Positions 1-6,892 are shown, counted from the stretch's first letter. The stretch: DNA of 7,058 nt from Deltaproteobacteria bacterium UBA2385 (GCA_002343455.1 DDSR01000350.1:1-7058), one strand, 5' to 3'. Notes: generated by a model not told the origin, from the letters alone. Made by a program: numbers and translations.

Positions 1-93
1 GGACAGGACTGCGGCGTCGCGGTGTCGACTTCGAGTCATGCGCCCGGTACCTGCTTGCGCTACAGTGAGGGGCGAACTCCCCCCCGACACAAC

Positions 94-97
94 GGAG
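94..97 (+). promoter_or_regulatory. Ribosome binding site (GGAG) that decides the ATG 106 start
   Basis: GGAG lies 8 bases before the ATG at 106. It favours this start over the in-frame GTG at 22, which would put 28 hydrophilic residues before the signal peptide. In the rest of the 105 leading bases I see only a weak -10-like TACAGT at 61-66 with no convincing -35 partner, so I call no promoter. Confidence 0.6.
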
Positions 98-105
98 CAG
101 CTTCC

Positions 106-1596
106 ATGCGCATCGAACTCCTCGGCCTGGCCGGAATCCTCGTCCTTACCTCCCAGTTGGCCTGCGCCGACAAGGACATCCCCGACGACACCACGGACGG
201 CGGCGCCGATGGCGGCGGCGCCGACGGCGGCGCGGACGGCGGCGGCGGTGACGGCGGCGGCGACGCGGGCGACGACTGCGGCGGTGACATCGCCTCGGCC
301 TGCGAGCTGGAGATCGACGAGACGAAGGGCTTCGCCCAGATGGCCGAGGTGCTGGACCCGGCGGGCGACCGCGACTTCTTCAAGATCAGCATGGGCGCGG
401 GCGAGATCCTGGCCGTCGGCACCCTGGCCTACCGCTTCACCGGCTCGGCCGAGCCCGACACGGTCCTGCGCCTCTACAACAGCGCCGGCACACTGCTGGC
501 CACCAACGACGACATGCCCTTCCGCATCCAGGAGACCGACTCGGCGCTGTACTACCAGGCCAAGGTCGACGAGGACGTCTACCTGGAGGTCCTGGAGTGG
601 AGCGACTGGGATCCCGGCTACGACCCGGCCGGCGGCCCCACCTTCGAGTACGAGATCGTCGCCTTCAACGGCAGCGTCCTGGATCCCGAGCCCGACAACA
701 ACACCGTCGAGGGCATCGTGGACTGGGTCGAGACCCAGAAGAGCGTGCCCTACTACGGCACCTTCTGGCACGACGACGCCTACCCCTGGGAGTTCTGGGG
801 CATGATCGACGAGGTCGGCGACGTCGACATCTTCCCTTCGATCACCTTCAAGGAGGACGTCGTCTGCGCCTACACGGTGTGGCCGACCTACCTGCACGAC
901 CTGGAGCCCTCCTTCACCCTGCACGACGCCGAGGGCAACGAGCTCGCCTACCAGCCCGATCCGATCTACAGCCTGGATCGATCGAACTACTTCGCGGGCA
1001 TGGCCCCCCACAGCGGCGACGGGCTGGTCTTCTCGATGAAGGCCGAGACCGAGTACTACCTGACGGTGGCCGACCAGGGCGGAGCCAGCGGGGTGGGCAC
1101 CTTCTACCCCGGCGTGCTGCGCTGCTTCACCTGGAACACCGACGTCGTGACGGTCGAGACCAGCGACACCGACAACAACACCGTCCTCGCGGCGCAGGCG
1201 CTGAGCATGACGGAGTCCACCTCCGGCGGCCTCTGGTACGGCTTCATGTCCGGCGAGATCGACACCACGGACATCCTCCCCGACGAGCGGGACTCCTACC
1301 GGATCACCACCGGCGACACCGGCGGCTCGCTGGACGGCAAGCTCCTCTCGGTGGTTCTCCAGGCCGAGTCGGTCGGCGGCAAGCTCGACGCGGCGATCAC
1401 GGTCTACGGCAGCGACGCGACGACGGTGCTCGCGACCGCAACGACGAACGACTTCGACTCGGGCGCCGACCCGGCGATCATCGACCTCGTGCTGAGCGGC
1501 GTGACCTCCAGCATCTACGTGGTGGTCGAGGCCGAGGACGCCTCGATGATCGCGGGCGCCAACCAGTACACCGCCTCGGTCTACGTCGCCGAGTAG
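106..1596 (+). CDS. Secreted, probable lipoprotein with three PPC-like beta-sandwich units
   Basis: This is a 496-residue exported protein of unknown specific role. I chose the ATG at 106 because GGAG lies 8 bases upstream and the protein then begins with an export signal (hydrophobic residues 5-19) ending at Cys20. A GTG at 22 would add 28 residues ahead of the signal and is unlikely. Residues 29-60 are an Asp/Gly/Ala linker. Three units follow, at about 63-187, 194-343 and 354-494. Each resembles the PPC (pre-peptidase C-terminal) fold: the first has DRDFF, then DTVLRLYNSAGTLLATNDD, then a Tyr/Val-rich last strand; units two and three open with PDNNT and TDNNT. No protease or other catalytic domain is visible, so it is probably a binding or structural surface protein. 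The lipobox is imperfect (Q-L-A-C), so lipidation is likely but not certain. The gene converges on the large OmpA-type gene. The fold assignment is by pattern only. Confidence 0.85.
   Translation: MRIELLGLAGILVLTSQLACADKDIPDDTTDGGADGGGADGGADGGGGDGGGDAGDDCGGDIASACELEIDETKGFAQMAEVLDPAGDRDFFKISMGAGEILAVGTLAYRFTGSAEPDTVLRLYNSAGTLLATNDDMPFRIQETDSALYYQAKVDEDVYLEVLEWSDWDPGYDPAGGPTFEYEIVAFNGSVLDPEPDNNTVEGIVDWVETQKSVPYYGTFWHDDAYPWEFWGMIDEVGDVDIFPSITFKEDVVCAYTVWPTYLHDLEPSFTLHDAEGNELAYQPDPIYSLDRSNYFAGMAPHSGDGLVFSMKAETEYYLTVADQGGASGVGTFYPGVLRCFTWNTDVVTVETSDTDNNTVLAAQALSMTESTSGGLWYGFMSGEIDTTDILPDERDSYRITTGDTGGSLDGKLLSVVLQAESVGGKLDAAITVYGSDATTVLATATTNDFDSGADPAIIDLVLSGVTSSIYVVVEAEDASMIAGANQYTASVYVAE
190..285 (+). 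repeat. GGC/GAC-rich low-complexity tract encoding an Asp/Gly/Ala linker
   Basis: Imperfect tandem copies of the codon pattern GAC-GGC-GGC(-GCC) encode residues 29-60 of the first gene. It reads as a flexible, acidic spacer that would hold the PPC-like units away from the membrane anchor. A shorter stretch of the same kind (GTDGGADGG) occurs at residues 472-480 of the large minus-strand protein, just before its MYXO-CTERM-like segment. Such DNA is prone to slippage, so length may vary between strains. Confidence 0.8.
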
Positions 1597-1612
1597 TCCC
1601 CATGGCGCCGGA

Positions 1613-1630
1613 GCGCCCGTCGACGGGCGC
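1613..1630. terminator. Perfect 18-base palindrome between convergent genes
   Basis: GCGCCCGTCGACGGGCGC is a perfect self-complementary sequence, 17 bases after the stop of the PPC-like gene. As RNA it could form a GC-rich stem on either strand. It has no following T run, so it would be a terminator of the non-canonical, U-tract-free type often suggested for high-GC bacteria. It sits directly before a second, stronger stem-loop and may act in tandem with it. Confidence 0.5.
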
Positions 1631-1631
1631 G

Positions 1632-1663
1632 CCTCGGTCAGGGGGCTTCCCCCCTGACCGAGG
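1632..1663. terminator. 14-bp perfect stem with CTTC loop, probable bidirectional terminator
   Basis: Bases 1632-1645 (CCTCGGTCAGGGGG) pair perfectly with 1650-1663, leaving a 4-base loop (CTTC). It lies between the two convergent stop codons (ending at 1596 and, on the minus strand, starting at 1672), which is where a shared transcription stop is expected. There is no T run on either side, so intrinsic termination would depend on stem strength alone. Protection of the 3' ends from exonucleases is an alternative role. Confidence 0.7.
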
Positions 1664-1669
1664 GCTCGC

Positions 1670-4600
1670 TCAGCGCTCCAGGCTTCGTCCGCCGGCCTCG
1701 CCCTGGATGTGGAATTCCACGCGGCGGTTGGCCGCGTAGGCCTCCTCGCTGGTCCCCGGCTGCAGCGGCACGGTCGGCCCGTAGCCCCGGGCGGTCAGGC
1801 GCGTGGCGCGGATGCCGCCCTGCTCGACCAGGTAGGAGCGGACCGCCTCGGCCCGACGGCGCGAGAGGTCCATGTTGTGCTCCAGGCTGCCCTGCGCGTC
1901 GGTGTGGCCCTGGATCTCGAGCTGGGTGATGGAGCTGTTGGTCGCCAGGATGCTGGCCACCTCGTCCAGGACCCGGATGCTCTCGGGCTTGAGGATCTCG
2001 CTGTCCAGCTCGAAGAAGACCTTGTCCATGATGCGGATCTGGCCCTCCTCGACCTTGGCGCGGGCCGAGCGGAGCACGACCTCGACCTCGGTGCCGGCGT
2101 TCTTGCGCACCTCGACCGTGCGTCGGCCGGCGCCCAGGCCCTCGGCCGTGACGTAGAGCTGCCAGGTGCCGACGGGCACCTCCTGGCGGGTCAGGCCGTC
2201 GGCGCCCATCTGCAGCTCGACCTCGCGGGTGGAGCCGCTCTCCAGCAGCCGCCCCGTGGCCGCCACCGGGCGCCCCTCCTCGTCGACGACGGTCACCTGG
2301 AGGATTCCGTTGAGGGTCGGGGTCAGCTTCAGGCGGGCCTCGTGCCGCTCGGCCGCCGGGACGTCCATGCTGGCGGAGAGCGTGCCGTAGCCGGGCGCCT
2401 TGATCGTCAGGCTGTAGCTGCCGGGGTTCATCCCCCGGCGGACCTCGCCATCGGCCGCCGACCAGGAGCCGCCCGAGGGGCCGGTGTCGACCTCGACGGT
2501 GGCGCCGGCGACGGGGCGGTTGGTCTGGTCGTCGACCACGGTGATCACCACCAGGGTCTGGCCCGGCCCGACGGTGTCCCCTCCGGCGGCCGCCTCGCTC
2601 TCGCCTCCACGGAGCGGGGGGGCCCAGGCGATCCCGGCGAAGAGCCGGTAGTCGGGCGAGCCGATGCCGGTGCTGATGCCCGCGCCGCCGCCCAGGGTGG
2701 CCAGCAGGCCGGAGATCGGCTCCAGCCGCAGGGCCGCGCGCGCCTCCATCGGCATGTTGCCCGGCGCCTTCTGGCTCTGGAGCAGGTAGTCTCCGTCGAT
2801 CTCGGCGATGGCCCAGAGGGGGAGGTCCCCGTCCAGCAGCGGGACGCTCGCCCCGGCGCCCCAGGTCATGCGGGTGCCCCAGGTGACGTCGCCGATGGTG
2901 GCCTTGCTGCCGCCCGCGGCGCCCGCGTTGGCGGCCACGACGAAGCGGTCGCCGTAGCTGACGCCGGCCTCGACCTGGGCGAGGGGGCCGGGCTCGCCCA
3001 GCCAGTCTTCGCCGCTGCCGGTCGGCAGGTCCAGGCGGGCGCCCAGCGAGAGGCCCAGCGGGTCGGAGCGCCGGTCGAGGAGCTCGGCCTTGGCGTCCAG
3101 GGCCACATCACCGAGGAGCCGGAAGCCGTCGACGTCGAAGCCGCTGCTGACCAGGTGCAGGGGCAGGGCGACGCCCAACCGCAGAGGGGCCCAGTTGTAG
3201 AAGGCGGTCAGGTCCGCTGTGCCGACGCTACCCAGGATGCGCTCGTCCTCGCGGTCGTCGTCGTAGCGGTAGATGAAGGGGTCCCGGGCGTAGTTGAACA
3301 TCAGGCCCGCGCCGATGCCCTGCTGCCCGATGGCCGTGTCGTCGATCGTGACCAGCGCGCGGCCGTCCACCGAGGGGGCGAAGCGCTGGGCGTTGAGCTC
3401 GACCTGCTGGGCGTGGGCGGCGCCGGAGGAGGCGGCGAGGCCGGTGGCGCCCAGGGCCAGCATCATGCGGCGGCTGCGCCGGCGGCGGGCCAGGCCGAGG
3501 ATGGCGAGGCCCAGCGGACCCAGCAGGGCGCCGGCGGGGAGGGCCGAGCAGGAGCCGCCGGTGAAGTGTCCGTCCGAGAAGGGCGGCTGGCCGCCGGTGT
3601 CGATGCTGCCCCCGTCCGCGCCGCCGTCGGTGCCCGGGTCGCCCGTGTCGGCGCAGGGCCCGTCGTAGTCGTCGGCGTCGACATAGTTGGGGATCCCGTC
3701 GCAGTCGATGTCGTCGGTGCCCTCCACCTCGTCGGACTTGCCGTCGTCGTCGCTGTCCAGGTCCAGGTAGTCGGGCGTGCCGTCCTCGTCGGTGTCGACC
3801 TCGCCCTCGACCGAGCTGGGGATGCCGTCGTCGTCGTCGTCGGGGTCGCAGAAGTCGGGGATGCCGTCGCCGTCGCTGTCGCGCAGGCCCTCGACCAGGT
3901 CGGGGATGCCGTCGCCGTCGCGGTCGTCGGGGTCCTTGCCGTCGCAGATCTCCTCCAGGACGTCGGGGATGCCGTCCTTGTCGGTGTCGTCGCTGTCGTC
4001 GGTCTCCGGATCGGTCTCCCAGGGGTCCTGTTCGCCGTCGCCGTCGGCGTCTTCGTCGCCGTCGCTGACCCCGTCGCCGTCGCTGTCGGGGTTGGTCGGG
4101 TCCGTCGTGCTGTCCGGATCGGCGTCCGCCTCGAAGCAGCCCGCGCTGGTGTCGGTGTCCGGCAGCGGCTCGGTCACGCCCAGCTCCAGGCCGTCGGGCA
4201 GCCCGTCGCCGTCCGTGTCGCAGTTGAGGGGGTCCGTCCCCCAGATCTCCACCTCGTCCCCGTCGGACAGGCCGTCGTCGTCCGTGTCGGCGTCGTCGGG
4301 GTCGGTGCCGAGCTTGATCTCCTGCGGCATCGTCAGGCCGTCCTCGTCGGCGTCGATGGCGATGGCGTCGCTCCAGCCGTCCTCCAGGCTGCCCAGGCCG
4401 GCGCTGTCGTCGTGGATGCCCATGTCGGCGTCGAGCAGGATCACGCTGGCGGTCGTCGAGGTCCCGACCAGCAGGTGGAAGTCCTCGGTCATGCTCATCG
4501 GGGCCAGCAGGCTGCCGCTCATCAGCAGCTCGTAGGGGATCTGGAGGTCGATGAAGTAGTCCAGATCGCCGTCGATGAAGCTGGAGGCGGCGCTGACCCG

Positions 4601-5047
4601 GGCGTCACCGAGGGTGACCGACCCCAGGTCCAGGGGGAACTCGGCGGGGTCGGAGGTGCCGCCGCTGCGGGTCTGGTTCTCGTAGACGACGAAGAGGTCC
4701 GAGGGCCCCGAGATGCCGGCGCTGAGCTCGTAGTTGCCCAGGTCCCCGTCGGTCTCGAACTGGAAGCCCCAGCCTCGCGAGTACAGCAGGCCGCTGGAGA
4801 GCCAGGGCGTGTCGTTGATCCGCATCCGCATGTACAGCATGCTGTCGTCGGCGTACCAGTAGGCGGTGGCGAGCGCGTCGCTGTCCTCGCCGACCAGGTC
4901 GGTCGCGTCCTGGGTGTCGTCGTGGTCGCCGGTGAGGTCGGAGACGGGCAGCCCGCCGCGGGTGAGGGGTACCCACTCGTCCGATGCCGGCCAGGCGTGG
5001 GCGGCGGTGGGCAGGCCCAGGAGGGTCAGGAGGAGAAGAGCACGCAT
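1670..5047 (-). CDS. Mosaic envelope protein: TSP3 repeats, internal MYXO-CTERM-like segment, barrel and OmpA domain
   Basis: This is a 1125-residue exported protein. The start is ATG 5047, with GAGG 6 bases upstream and a clear signal peptide ending AHA|W at residue 18. In order: a beta-rich domain at 20-230 that I cannot name firmly; twelve TSP3 calcium-binding repeats at 232-451 (DxDxDG, often followed by IPD); a Gly/Asp linker to 498; a MYXO-CTERM-like element with Cys500, a hydrophobic helix at 504-520 and RRRRSRR at 521-527; a second signal-peptide-like segment at 528-546 ending AHA|QQ; a beta-rich region at about 550-812 resembling an outer-membrane barrel; two carboxypeptidase-regulatory-like modules at about 829-907 and 910-993; and an OmpA domain at about 1003-1117. 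The OmpA domain keeps GHTD with Asp1050 and, 15 residues later, Arg1065, the pair that binds peptidoglycan diaminopimelate in OmpA family members. The likely role is envelope anchoring or surface contact. The oddity is that the first half ends like a complete surface protein and the second half begins like a new one. Confidence 0.9.
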   Translation of the reverse strand: MRALLLLTLLGLPTAAHAWPASDEWVPLTRGGLPVSDLTGDHDDTQDATDLVGEDSDALATAYWYADDSMLYMRMRINDTPWLSSGLLYSRGWGFQFETDGDLGNYELSAGISGPSDLFVVYENQTRSGGTSDPAEFPLDLGSVTLGDARVSAASSFIDGDLDYFIDLQIPYELLMSGSLLAPMSMTEDFHLLVGTSTTASVILLDADMGIHDDSAGLGSLEDGWSDAIAIDADEDGLTMPQEIKLGTDPDDADTDDDGLSDGDEVEIWGTDPLNCDTDGDGLPDGLELGVTEPLPDTDTSAGCFEADADPDSTTDPTNPDSDGDGVSDGDEDADGDGEQDPWETDPETDDSDDTDKDGIPDVLEEICDGKDPDDRDGDGIPDLVEGLRDSDGDGIPDFCDPDDDDDGIPSSVEGEVDTDEDGTPDYLDLDSDDDGKSDEVEGTDDIDCDGIPNYVDADDYDGPCADTGDPGTDGGADGGSIDTGGQPPFSDGHFTGGSCSALPAGALLGPLGLAILGLARRRRSRRMMLALGATGLAASSGAAHAQQVELNAQRFAPSVDGRALVTIDDTAIGQQGIGAGLMFNYARDPFIYRYDDDREDERILGSVGTADLTAFYNWAPLRLGVALPLHLVSSGFDVDGFRLLGDVALDAKAELLDRRSDPLGLSLGARLDLPTGSGEDWLGEPGPLAQVEAGVSYGDRFVVAANAGAAGGSKATIGDVTWGTRMTWGAGASVPLLDGDLPLWAIAEIDGDYLLQSQKAPGNMPMEARAALRLEPISGLLATLGGGAGISTGIGSPDYRLFAGIAWAPPLRGGESEAAAGGDTVGPGQTLVVITVVDDQTNRPVAGATVEVDTGPSGGSWSAADGEVRRGMNPGSYSLTIKAPGYGTLSASMDVPAAERHEARLKLTPTLNGILQVTVVDEEGRPVAATGRLLESGSTREVELQMGADGLTRQEVPVGTWQLYVTAEGLGAGRRTVEVRKNAGTEVEVVLRSARAKVEEGQIRIMDKVFFELDSEILKPESIRVLDEVASILATNSSITQLEIQGHTDAQGSLEHNMDLSRRRAEAVRSYLVEQGGIRATRLTARGYGPTVPLQPGTSEEAYAANRRVEFHIQGEAGGRSLER
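3410..3550 (-). other. Internal MYXO-CTERM-like sorting signal followed by a second signal peptide (hairpin of two helices)
   Basis: This encodes residues 500-546 of the large envelope protein. Cys500 follows Gly-Gly-Ser, then comes a hydrophobic helix (504-520) and RRRRSRR (521-527), the order seen in MYXO-CTERM C-terminal sorting signals. Two Met residues (528-529) start a further hydrophobic stretch that ends AHA|QQ, a good signal peptidase I site. By the positive-inside rule the Arg cluster would sit in the cytoplasm, with both flanking halves in the periplasm. The ATGATG at 3466-3461 has no recognisable ribosome binding site, so separate translation of the second half is less likely than one fused product. 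Confidence 0.75.
3695..4354 (-). repeat. Array of about twelve TSP3-type calcium-binding repeats
   Basis: This covers residues 232-451 of the large envelope protein. DxDxDG-like loops begin at residues 232, 254, 277, 321, 333, 354, 375, 390, 403, 418, 431 and 446. Several are followed by IPD, LPD or LSD, as in thrombospondin type 3 repeats. The spacing is irregular (12 to 44 residues), so this is a diverged array rather than a recent tandem duplication. At DNA level the plus strand is full of GTCGTC and GGGATGCCGTC words. The array probably binds many calcium ions and forms a stiff stalk. Cysteines at 276, 304, 368, 400, 449 and 465 could form disulfides. Confidence 0.9.
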
Positions 5048-5053
5048 GGGGGA

Positions 5054-5057
5054 CCTC
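5054..5057 (-). promoter_or_regulatory. Ribosome binding site of the large envelope gene
   Basis: On the minus strand GAGG lies 6 bases before the ATG at 5047. It supports this start, which also places a clean signal peptide at the very N-terminus. Confidence 0.6.
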
Positions 5058-5066
5058 GACAGGGGT

Positions 5067-5094
5067 TTGACTTAGTCTATCGCATCGCGATAGT
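5067..5094 (+). promoter_or_regulatory. Candidate sigma-70-like promoter for the larE-like operon
   Basis: TTGACT (5067-5072) is followed after 16 bases by GATAGT (5089-5094), matching the TTGACA/TATAAT consensus at five and four of six positions. It points toward the LarE-type gene, and the -10 element falls inside the right arm of the 7-base palindrome at 5077-5093, so a protein bound there could block it. A second TTGACA at 5097-5102 has no good -10 partner at 15-18 bases. The spacing is plausible, but the assignment is by eye. Confidence 0.4.
5077..5093. promoter_or_regulatory. Operator-like inverted repeat CTATCGC-ATC-GCGATAG
   Basis: A perfect 7-base inverted repeat with a 3-base spacer lies in the divergent region, 30 bases upstream of the large envelope gene start. 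A third copy of the half-site GCGATAG occurs at 5141-5147, and a second short palindrome (TTGACAGGTCAA, 5097-5108) lies alongside. Dyad symmetry at a divergent promoter suggests a dimeric regulator controlling one or both directions. I cannot name the regulator. Confidence 0.5.
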
Positions 5095-5157
5095 TCTTGA
5101 CAGGTCAACGCATGGTTCGCCGCACCGCGGCGCGATGGCTGCGATAGTCGTGCAGCG

Positions 5158-5166
5158 AGGAGGGAG
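5158..5166 (+). promoter_or_regulatory. Strong purine-rich ribosome binding site of the larE-like gene
   Basis: AGGAGGGAG is nearly the full anti-16S complement. From AGGAGG the spacing is 5 bases to the GTG at 5169 and 14 to the ATG at 5178. From GGGAG it is 11 to the ATG. The spacing slightly favours the GTG, but the two starts differ by only three residues. Confidence 0.65.
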
Positions 5167-5168
5167 CT

Positions 5169-6035
5169 GTGCTTCCCATGGACCGTGGTGTGGACGTCTC
5201 AGATGACCTTGCAACCCGGATGCAACGCCTGCGCCAGGTGCTGGCCGAGATGGGCCGGGTCCTGGTGGCCTTCTCCGGGGGGGTGGACTCCGCCCTCGTC
5301 CTCAAGGTCGCGCACGAGGTCCTCGGCCACAACGCGACCGCCCTGACCGCCGTCAGCCCGACCTTTCCGCCTGAAGAGCTCGCCCTGGCCAGGGACCTGG
5401 CCGGAGGGTGGGGGGTCGAGCTCCTCCTGGTCGACGCCCACGAGCTCGAGCAAGAGGGCTACGCCGCCAACGCCGGCAACCGCTGCTACTTCTGCAAGAC
5501 CGAGCTGTACGCGCTGGCCCACGCCACCGCCCGCCAGCGAGGGGTCGCCTGGATCTGCGACGGCACCATCACCGACGACCTGGGCGAGCACCGGCCGGGC
5601 CTGCAGGCCGCCGACGAGGCGCGGGTCAGGCACCCCCTGGTCGAGGCGGGCTTCGACAAGGCCAGCGTCCGCGAGGCTGCGCGGCTGTTGGGCATCCCCA
5701 TCTGGGACAAGCCGGCCTTCGCCTGCCTGGGCAGCCGCTTTCCGGTGGGCACTCGGGTCACGGTCGAGCGCATCCGGCAGGTCCAGCGGGTCGAGAGCGT
5801 GCTGCGGACCTTCGGGATGAGGCAGTTCCGAGCCCGCTGGCACGAGCTGGAGGGGCGTCCGATGTTGCGCCTGGAGCTGGATGCGGCGGAGATGGCCTTG
5901 ATGGCCGACCCCGCGCTACGAGAGGCGGTGGTCGAGGTCGCGACGGCGGAGGGCTTCTCGTGGGTGACGATGGATCTTCAGGGCTACAGCAGGGGACGGC
6001 TCTCGCATCGGATCTCGCCGGCCGGGGCGAGCTGA
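5169..6035 (+). CDS. larE: LarE-type ATP-dependent sacrificial sulfur transferase
   Basis: LarE activates the carboxylates of pyridinium biscarboxylic acid mononucleotide with ATP and donates sulfur to make the nickel-pincer nucleotide cofactor of lactate racemase and related enzymes. The 288-residue protein is cytoplasmic and close to usual family length. Visible signatures, in order: PP-loop SGGVDS (36-41) for ATP, SPTFPPEEL (63-71), NRCYFCKTELY (104-114), DGTITDDLGEHRPG (131-144) and WDKPAFACLGSR (179-190). Cys186 matches the sacrificial cysteine of the Lactobacillus enzyme (Cys176 there), whose sulfur is lost as the residue becomes dehydroalanine. No further cysteine follows it, which argues against the cluster-dependent LarE variant. 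The start is GTG 5169, or ATG 5178 three codons later. A protease gene follows after 62 bases on the same strand, probably in one operon. larB, larC and larA are not in view, so they must lie elsewhere or the protein serves another thiolation. Confidence 0.92.
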   Translation: MLPMDRGVDVSDDLATRMQRLRQVLAEMGRVLVAFSGGVDSALVLKVAHEVLGHNATALTAVSPTFPPEELALARDLAGGWGVELLLVDAHELEQEGYAANAGNRCYFCKTELYALAHATARQRGVAWICDGTITDDLGEHRPGLQAADEARVRHPLVEAGFDKASVREAARLLGIPIWDKPAFACLGSRFPVGTRVTVERIRQVQRVESVLRTFGMRQFRARWHELEGRPMLRLELDAAEMALMADPALREAVVEVATAEGFSWVTMDLQGYSRGRLSHRISPAGAS

Positions 6036-6097
6036 GGCCGATCGAGCTGGATCGAGGGGATCGCCCGGACCCTGCCCTGCGCGGCCAGGGGCGCCGG

Positions 6098-6892
6098 GTG
6101 GCCTTCGAGCTGCTGGCCTTGTGGCTGCTGACCCTGCTGGCCATTCGGGCGGTGGTCGAGCTGCAGGCGGGGGTCGGGCTGCCCGACTGGGTCCTGGCGG
6201 CGGTGCCCCTGGCCTTCATCTACGCGCCGGTCCTGCTCTGTCACCTGCGCAAGGTCGACTCCTGGAGCTATCGCCTCAGCATCCCCGCCTTTCGGGACCT
6301 CCGCTCCTGGGGGGCCGCCCTGAAGCTTGCGGGCCTCGCCACGCTGGTGATCATCACCCCCTGGGTGCTGCTGTACCATGGCTGGCAGAGCCTGCTCTTC
6401 GGCCTGGGACCCGGCGATGGCTGGCCCGACGGGGCCGCCATGGCGCTGATCCTGGTGGGCGAGACACCCCCGAACCTGGTCTTGCGAGGGGTCGAGGCGA
6501 TCGCCGGCTCGCCCGAGCAGGGCATGGTGATCCTGGCGGCCTTGCAGGTCCTGACCTTGATCGCCTACCAGCTGTTCTTCGTCGCCATCCCCGAGGAGTT
6601 CTTCTACCGCGGCTACGTCCAGACCCGCCTCAACGAGCTGCTGCCGCGGCGCTTCCTGGTCTTCGGCACGCCGATGGGCTGGGGCTCGGTCCTCGCCACC
6701 CTCCTCTTCGCCTTCGGCCACTCGCTGGTGCTCTTCCAGTGGTGGCACTTCGCCACCTTCTTTCCCGGGATGGTCTTCGCCTGGATGCGCGAGCGCACGG
6801 GCGGGGTCGTCGCCGGCGCGCTCTTCCACGCTGCATGCAACGTGATCGTCGTCCTGCTGGACAACTACTACGGCCTGCCCCGACTGCGCTGA
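6098..6892 (+). CDS. CPBP-family (CAAX protease-like) intramembrane glutamic protease; possible myxosortase-like enzyme
   Basis: From the GTG at 6098 (AGGGG 6 bases upstream) this is a 264-residue integral membrane protein with several hydrophobic helices, clearly seen at about 3-20, 31-49, 74-93, 112-121, 143-163, 195-213 and 236-255. The three CPBP signatures are intact: Glu166-Glu167-xxx-Arg171 (PEEFFYRGY), Phe204-xxx-His208 (FAFGH) and His244-xxx-Asn248. The family includes Rce1-type CAAX proteases, bacteriocin-immunity proteins and the proposed myxosortases that process MYXO-CTERM signals. Its position two genes from a protein with such a signal makes a sorting role plausible, but the motifs alone do not separate these subfamilies. 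The start is uncertain: the in-frame codons back to 6035 encode a believable cytoplasmic N-terminus (Asp/Arg-rich, then RR before the first helix). Only a GTG at 5960, overlapping larE by 76 bases, or a rare CTG at 6032 would include them. Confidence 0.85.
   Translation: MAFELLALWLLTLLAIRAVVELQAGVGLPDWVLAAVPLAFIYAPVLLCHLRKVDSWSYRLSIPAFRDLRSWGAALKLAGLATLVIITPWVLLYHGWQSLLFGLGPGDGWPDGAAMALILVGETPPNLVLRGVEAIAGSPEQGMVILAALQVLTLIAYQLFFVAIPEEFFYRGYVQTRLNELLPRRFLVFGTPMGWGSVLATLLFAFGHSLVLFQWWHFATFFPGMVFAWMRERTGGVVAGALFHAACNVIVVLLDNYYGLPRLR

Noticed and set aside
597..1739. A 380-codon Arg-rich plus-strand frame overlapping the end of the PPC-like gene
   Set aside because: Extreme Arg/Gly/Pro content with no recognisable domain marks it as a shadow frame. 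It also runs through the terminator stem-loops.
3464..3466. Independent start of a separate OmpA gene at Met528
   Set aside because: No ribosome binding site is visible before the ATGATG, there is no stop codon between the halves, and the frame is continuous. I keep it as an alternative reading rather than a separate gene.
3777..4535. A Ser/Pro-rich plus-strand frame opposite the TSP3 repeats
   Set aside because: Its regular Ser-Pro pattern is simply the complement of the Asp/Gly codons of the TSP3 array.
5097..5125. TTGACA at 5097-5102 as the main -35 element for larE
   Set aside because: The sequence 15-18 bases downstream is GC-rich with no -10-like hexamer. The pair TTGACT/GATAGT just upstream fits better.
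1709..5206. A 1165-codon open frame on the plus strand opposite the large envelope gene
   Set aside because: It is a Val/Gly/Ala/Asp/Gln-rich translation with no domain, signal or motif, typical of the antisense of a high-GC gene. The minus-strand product has clear domains over its full length.
6040..6056. Direct repeat GATCGAG-CTG-GATCGAG between larE and the protease gene
   Set aside because: It is short and imperfect beyond seven bases, with no matching copies near other genes in the window. It probably reflects codon bias.
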